Of a stretch of DNA of 7,505 nt, positions 4,169-7,505 are shown piece after piece. How positions within the stretch are numbered: the first letter of the stretch is position 1; the number at the start of each line of letters is the position of its first letter. The notes beneath the pieces were generated by a model that saw only the letters and a list, made by a program, of their open reading frames with translations, did no database searches and was not told where the DNA came from. Location of the stretch: positions 1 through 7,505 of the forward strand of contig CAKSAI010000149.1 of assembly GCA_934434905.1 (NCBI GenBank). Reading direction: 5' to 3'. The translations under genes and the position numbers were made by a program. The stretch comes from an uncultured Lachnospiraceae bacterium (GTDB lineage: Bacteria; Bacillota; Clostridia; Lachnospirales; Lachnospiraceae).

Positions 4169-5275
4169 TTGGCAGAGATTTTTTTAACTCAGTATACAGG
4201 TAAGTTTATAGGTCCGGTGGCTAAGCTGCTGGGATATCTTATGAATTGGATCTACATGTTTCTGGATATGTTACATATTCAGAATATTGGTTTATGTATC
4301 ATATTATTTACACTGGTGATCTATCTGTGTCTGCTTCCTTTAACCATTAAGCAGCAGAAGTCCTCCAAGCTTCAGCAGAGACTGCAGCCGGAGCTGCAGG
4401 AAATCCAGAAGAAGTATAAGAATAAGAAGGATCAGGCTTCCATGATGGCAATGAATGAGGAGACCCAGGCATTGTATCAGAAGTACGGGGTTTCCATGAC
4501 GGGAAGCTGTCTGCAGCTTATTATCCAGATGCCGATCCTGTTTGCACTTTACCGTGTGATATATAATATTCCGGCGTATGTTACCGGTGTGAAGGAACAG
4601 TTTATGCCGGTGGTTAATGGAATCATGAAGCTGGATGGATACCAGGATTCTATGACGAACTTCCTGTCGGATATCGGGTTGAAGACGGTTCAATTGAATT
4701 TTAATGGAACGGAAACCCAGGCTGCGAATTCGATTATTGATGTGTTGTATAAGATGCCTACCTCAGCGTGGTCAAAGCTGCGGGAAAGCTTCGGCGGCCT
4801 TGGCAGTGTCATTGATACATTGGAAGCAAATCTGAACCACTTGAATAACTTCCTGGGAATCAATATTTCGAATTCTCCCATGGAGATCATTAAGACAGGC
4901 TGGTCAGCAGGAAAGTATCTGCTTGTATTTGGTGCAATCCTCGTACCGATCCTGTCGGCGGCTACCCAGTGGTTGAACTATAAGCTGATGCCGACAGCAG
5001 CGGCGGCTAATACGAACAATAATAATAATGGTAATACTGACACTATGGCCAGCTCCATGAAAATGATGAATACGATGATGCCCTTGATGTCATTTGTTAT
5101 GGTATTCTCATTGCCGGTAGGTATGGGCATCTACTGGATTGCCGGTGCTGTGATCCGTAGTATCCAGCAGGTTTTAATCAATAAGCATATTGAGAGTCTA
5201 GATCTGGACAAGGTAATTGAGCAGAATCAGGAAAAGGCCAGAGCAGCAAGACGGAGAATCATCAGACGCCGGTGA
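4169..5275 (+). CDS. yidC: Membrane protein insertase YidC/Oxa1/SpoIIIJ family
   Basis: Inserts and helps fold membrane proteins in the cytoplasmic membrane, alone or with SecYEG. The 368 aa start at TTG 4169, set by a perfect AGGAGG. Hydrophobic segments lie at about 13-35, 40-60, 115-138, 250-269 and 304-337 (the last covering two helices). The 60K-IMP core is clear: LLPLTIKQQKSSKLQQRLQP, a charged cytoplasmic hairpin (61-108), LQLIIQMPILFALYRVIYNI, and SLPVGMGIYWIAGAVIRSIQ. No lipobox cysteine is present near the N-terminus, unlike Bacillus SpoIIIJ. The loop between 139 and 249 is long (about 110 residues), with an Asn-rich stretch at 281-289 in a later loop. The conserved groove arginine (Arg366 in E. 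coli) aligns with Tyr52. The C-terminus RAARRRIIRRR ends abruptly at TGA while a likely native tail continues in the -1 frame, so the end may be frameshifted. Confidence 0.95.
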   Translation: MAEIFLTQYTGKFIGPVAKLLGYLMNWIYMFLDMLHIQNIGLCIILFTLVIYLCLLPLTIKQQKSSKLQQRLQPELQEIQKKYKNKKDQASMMAMNEETQALYQKYGVSMTGSCLQLIIQMPILFALYRVIYNIPAYVTGVKEQFMPVVNGIMKLDGYQDSMTNFLSDIGLKTVQLNFNGTETQAANSIIDVLYKMPTSAWSKLRESFGGLGSVIDTLEANLNHLNNFLGINISNSPMEIIKTGWSAGKYLLVFGAILVPILSAATQWLNYKLMPTAAAANTNNNNNGNTDTMASSMKMMNTMMPLMSFVMVFSLPVGMGIYWIAGAVIRSIQQVLINKHIESLDLDKVIEQNQEKARAARRRIIRRR

Positions 5276-5361
5276 ATTATTCCAAGGATGCGAAGCCGGG
5301 AAGTCTGGCAGCCAAGGCGAATATGGTAAAGGAATTTAACGAGAGAAATAATAAGCAGTAA
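5276..5361 (+). other. Out-of-frame continuation of the YidC C-terminal tail
   Basis: Directly after the yidC TGA, the -1 frame reads NYSKDAKPGSLAAKANMVKE then FNERNNKQ and stops at TAA 5359-5361. From memory, a tail of the form S-x-x-x-KANMV-x-x-(F/Y)NE-(K/R)NNK closes YidC in related Clostridia. Upstream this frame stays open through GQSSKTENHQTPV. One extra A in the AAAA run at 5232-5235 would join it to YidC after Glu355 and replace the arginine-rich end. No start codon with a ribosome-binding site supports it as a separate gene. It could be a sequencing or assembly error, a real recent frameshift, or recoding. Confidence 0.6.
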
Positions 5362-5401
5362 AGCTTTTAATATTTAATGATTCCGAAAGGGGGCAGTCAC
5401 A

Positions 5402-6052
5402 ATGGACTTTATTGAAGTAACAGCCAAAACAGTAGACGATGCGATCACAGAAGGTTTGATCAAGCTTGGAACCACCAGTGATAAGGTGGAGTATGAGGTG
5501 ATTGAGAAGGGAAGCAGCGGATTTCTCGGTATCGGGAGCAAGCCGGCTGTAATAAAGATTCGGAAGAAATCTACCATGGAAGACGTTATCCGGGATTTTC
5601 TCACAGATGTATTTCAGGCCATGAATATGGTTGTTGAAATCGTGATAAACAAGGATGAGGATTCTAAGATTATAGAGGTAGAACTTCGCGGAGAAGATAT
5701 GGGAGTACTCATCGGTAAGAGAGGACAGACACTGGATTCTCTCCAATATCTGACGAATCTGGCGGCGAACCGGCAGTCTGATGAGTATGTGAAGGTCAAG
5801 TTGGATACCGAGGATTACAGGAAGCGCAGGAAGGAGACTCTGGAGAACCTGGCAAAGAATATTGCTTATAAGGTGAAGAGGACAAGACATCCGGTTTCTT
5901 TGGAGCCGATGAATCCATTCGAGCGCAGGATCATTCATTCCGCATTACAGAATGATAAGTTTGTTTGCACCCATAGCGAAGGAGAAGAGCCTTTCCGTCA
6001 TGTGGTTGTCACTTTAAAGAAGGGCAATGGAAATCAGAGGGAGAACGGCTGA
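5402..6052 (+). CDS. jag: RNA-binding protein Jag/KhpB (EloR)
   Basis: RNA-binding protein usually encoded next to yidC/spoIIIJ; in streptococci and lactobacilli KhpB/EloR works with KhpA in cell elongation and division control. The 216 aa show three parts in order: the Jag-N domain (1-52) with EKGSSGFLGIGSKPA at 35-49, a KH domain (about 62-140) with the GxxG loop GKRG at 105-108, and an R3H domain (about 145-207) with Arg175-x3-His179 and THSEGEEPFRHVVV at 190-203. The usual linker between Jag-N and KH is very short here. ATG 5402 has AAAGGGGG 8 nt upstream. It follows the yidC stop by 126 nt, or only 40 nt if the out-of-frame tail truly belongs to YidC. Confidence 0.95.
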   Translation: MDFIEVTAKTVDDAITEGLIKLGTTSDKVEYEVIEKGSSGFLGIGSKPAVIKIRKKSTMEDVIRDFLTDVFQAMNMVVEIVINKDEDSKIIEVELRGEDMGVLIGKRGQTLDSLQYLTNLAANRQSDEYVKVKLDTEDYRKRRKETLENLAKNIAYKVKRTRHPVSLEPMNPFERRIIHSALQNDKFVCTHSEGEEPFRHVVVTLKKGNGNQRENG

Positions 6053-6080
6053 TTGAAAATTGATTAATCAGATGCTGGAA

Positions 6081-6133
6081 AATCAGCCGGTAAGTTTCGA
6101 TGCACCGTGTACTTCGGAATTTACCGGCTGATT
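6081..6133 (+). repeat. Long hairpin between jag and mnmE (13-bp perfect arms)
   Basis: AATCAGCCGGTAA (6081-6093) and TTACCGGCTGATT (6121-6133) are exact reverse complements. Pairing can continue inward from 6094-6120 to 6100-6114 (including two G-T pairs), giving about 20 stacked pairs around a loop. No T-tract follows; CTTAT and then the mnmE ribosome-binding site GAGGG (6139-6143) come straight after the stem. It therefore does not look like a Rho-independent terminator. Possible roles are an mRNA processing or stabilising element between two genes, a translation control element for mnmE, or a small palindromic repeat. Confidence 0.7.
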
Positions 6134-6149
6134 CTTATGAGGGAAATAA

Positions 6150-7505
6150 ATGAGGACGGACACAATTGCAGCGATTGCTACAGGGATGACGAATTCCGGG
6201 ATTGGGATTATACGAATCAGCGGAAGTGAGACTTTCTCTGTTATTGACAGGATATTCAGAAAAAAGAAAGTGGATAAGTTTGAACAAAAGAATTTATCCC
6301 AGGCAGAGAGCCATACGGTTCATTATGGGTTTATTTGTGACGGCGAACGTGTCATTGATGAGGTACTGGTGTTGATCATGCGCGGCCCACGTAGTTATAC
6401 GGCGGAGGATACGGTGGAGATCGACTGTCACGGCGGAACGTTGATGATGAAGCGTATCCTTGAGACGGTGATTAAGTATGGCGCCAGGCCCGCAGAGCCG
6501 GGGGAGTTTACGAAACGTGCTTTCTTGAATGGACGAATCGATCTGTCTCAGGCGGAGTCGGTGATGGATGTGATAGAAGCCAGAAATGATTTTGCTTTGG
6601 AATCCTCTGTTCATCAACTGCAGGGTGCTGTACGTGATAAGATAAGAGAGATAAGAGGAAGGGTACTTCATGAGATTGCATTTATAGAATCTGCCCTGGA
6701 TGACCCGGAACATATCAGCTTGGATGGATATGCGGAAAATCTGTTGATAACCATAGAAGATATAGCATCAAATGTGGATAAGTTATTAAAATCCTCAGAA
6801 AACGGTGAATTATTAAAAGAAGGAATCCGCACGGTGATCGTTGGAAAGCCAAATGCCGGGAAATCCTCTCTCATGAATCTTCTGTTGGGGAGAGAGCGGG
6901 CGATTGTGACAGATATCGCCGGTACCACCAGGGATATTCTTGAGGAGCAGATCAATCTGGACGGGATAACCTTGAATGTTGTGGATACAGCCGGTATCCG
7001 TAAGACCCTGGATGAAGTGGAGAAGATTGGTGTTGATCGGGCGAAGGAGTATCTCTCTCGTGCTGATTTGATCATCTATGTTGTGGATTCTTCCATAGAT
7101 CTGGATGAAAATGATATGGGGATTATGGAGTTAATAAGGAATAAGAAAACAATTGTTTTATTGAATAAGTCTGATCTTCCCTCCCGTGTCAGCAGAGAAG
7201 TATTGGAAGAAAGGGAGAAGTCGTTGAAGGAGGCGGATCGCTCCAATAATGTTGGAGGCGAAGTATCGGAAGAATGGAAGAGAGAAGGTATCGGTGATTT
7301 TATCATACCGATATCTGCGAAGGATGGATCAGGACTGGATCTGTTGAAAGATACCATAAAGGAGTTGTTTTTTCAAGGTGACATTTCCTTTAATGAAGAA
7401 GTGTATATCACAAATGTGCGTCAGAAGACGGCTCTTAAGGAAGCCCTAAAGAGTTTTCATATGGTGGAGGAAAGTATTCGGATGGGAATGCCGGAGGATT
7501 TCTAT
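6150..7505 (+). CDS. mnmE: tRNA uridine-5-carboxymethylaminomethyl(34) GTPase MnmE (3' end beyond window)
   Basis: GTPase that, with MnmG, modifies the wobble uridine (U34) of certain tRNAs using a folate one-carbon donor. 452 codons are visible and the last one ends at the window edge; family length is about 455-470, so only the end, with the CxGK motif, is missing. The N-terminal folate-binding domain starts MRTDTIAAIATGMTNSGIGI and contains PGEFTKRAFLNGRIDLSQAE. The G domain shows G1 GKPNAGKS (232-239), G2 loop TDIAGTTRD (254-262), G3 DTAG (279-282), G4 NKSD (339-342) and G5 SAK (389-391). About 45 residues separate G4 and G5, longer than the roughly 20 of E. coli. ATG 6150 has GAGGG 6 nt upstream. 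It lies 97 nt after jag, with a large hairpin between; mnmG usually follows. Confidence 0.97.
   Translation, partial: MRTDTIAAIATGMTNSGIGIIRISGSETFSVIDRIFRKKKVDKFEQKNLSQAESHTVHYGFICDGERVIDEVLVLIMRGPRSYTAEDTVEIDCHGGTLMMKRILETVIKYGARPAEPGEFTKRAFLNGRIDLSQAESVMDVIEARNDFALESSVHQLQGAVRDKIREIRGRVLHEIAFIESALDDPEHISLDGYAENLLITIEDIASNVDKLLKSSENGELLKEGIRTVIVGKPNAGKSSLMNLLLGRERAIVTDIAGTTRDILEEQINLDGITLNVVDTAGIRKTLDEVEKIGVDRAKEYLSRADLIIYVVDSSIDLDENDMGIMELIRNKKTIVLLNKSDLPSRVSREVLEEREKSLKEADRSNNVGGEVSEEWKREGIGDFIIPISAKDGSGLDLLKDTIKELFFQGDISFNEEVYITNVRQKTALKEALKSFHMVEESIRMGMPEDFY

Noticed and set aside
5232..5236. Programmed -1 frameshift signal in yidC (G GAA AAG)
   Set aside because: It does not fit the X-XXY-YYZ slippery pattern and no stable stem follows at the usual distance; a simple indel explains the tail better.
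5336..5938. 200-codon minus-strand frame opposite jag
   Set aside because: Antisense shadow of jag, which shows intact Jag-N, KH and R3H domains.
6053..6080. Possible mnmE promoter (TTGAAA near the jag stop)
   Set aside because: No acceptable -10 word lies at the right distance; the sequence there is TGGAAA.
6294..7357. Minus-strand frames of 139, 135 and 93 codons opposite mnmE
   Set aside because: All are shadows of mnmE, whose G1-G5 motifs are intact in the plus frame.

Overview
This window is the chromosomal replication-origin neighbourhood of a low-to-moderate GC Firmicute. The proteins look like those of Clostridia, most likely Lachnospiraceae. This is judged from remembered family sequences (DnaN ending in LILPVNF, the MRTDTIAAIATGMTNSGIGI start of MnmE, YidC without a lipobox), not from a database search.

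Layout: two gene sets diverge from a non-coding block at 2948-3352. Leftward, on the minus strand, lie dnaA (1592-2947), dnaN (206-1318) and the first 61 codons of yaaA (1-184, cut by the window edge). Rightward, on the plus strand, lie rpmH (3353-3487), rnpA (3569-3916), yidD (3944-4153), yidC (4169-5275), jag/khpB (5402-6052) and mnmE (6150 to the window end, lacking only its last residues). Every gene points away from the origin, so all lie on the leading strand. DnaA-box clusters flank dnaA on both sides (3072-3254 and 1400-1587), giving a bipartite oriC like that of Bacillus subtilis.

How the genes work together: the left arm makes the initiator, the sliding clamp and a small S4 RNA-binding protein. 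The right arm makes ribosomal protein L34, the RNase P protein subunit, two membrane-protein insertion factors (YidD, YidC), an RNA-binding partner of YidC (Jag/KhpB) and the tRNA-modifying GTPase MnmE. The order is the classic conserved one. A consensus-like promoter precedes rpmH, and a good candidate dnaA promoter lies next to DnaA boxes, which fits autoregulation.

I see no mobile element, CRISPR array, rRNA, tRNA or defence system, and no wholly new system. The points most worth a second look are: (1) the end of yidC, where a plausible native C-terminal tail lies in the -1 frame just past the stop; (2) a long perfect inverted repeat in the dnaA leader; (3) a 13-bp-arm hairpin between jag and mnmE; (4) two hairpins between rpmH and rnpA; (5) a YidC whose groove arginine position is tyrosine; and (6) three consecutive genes with non-ATG starts (GTG, TTG, TTG).
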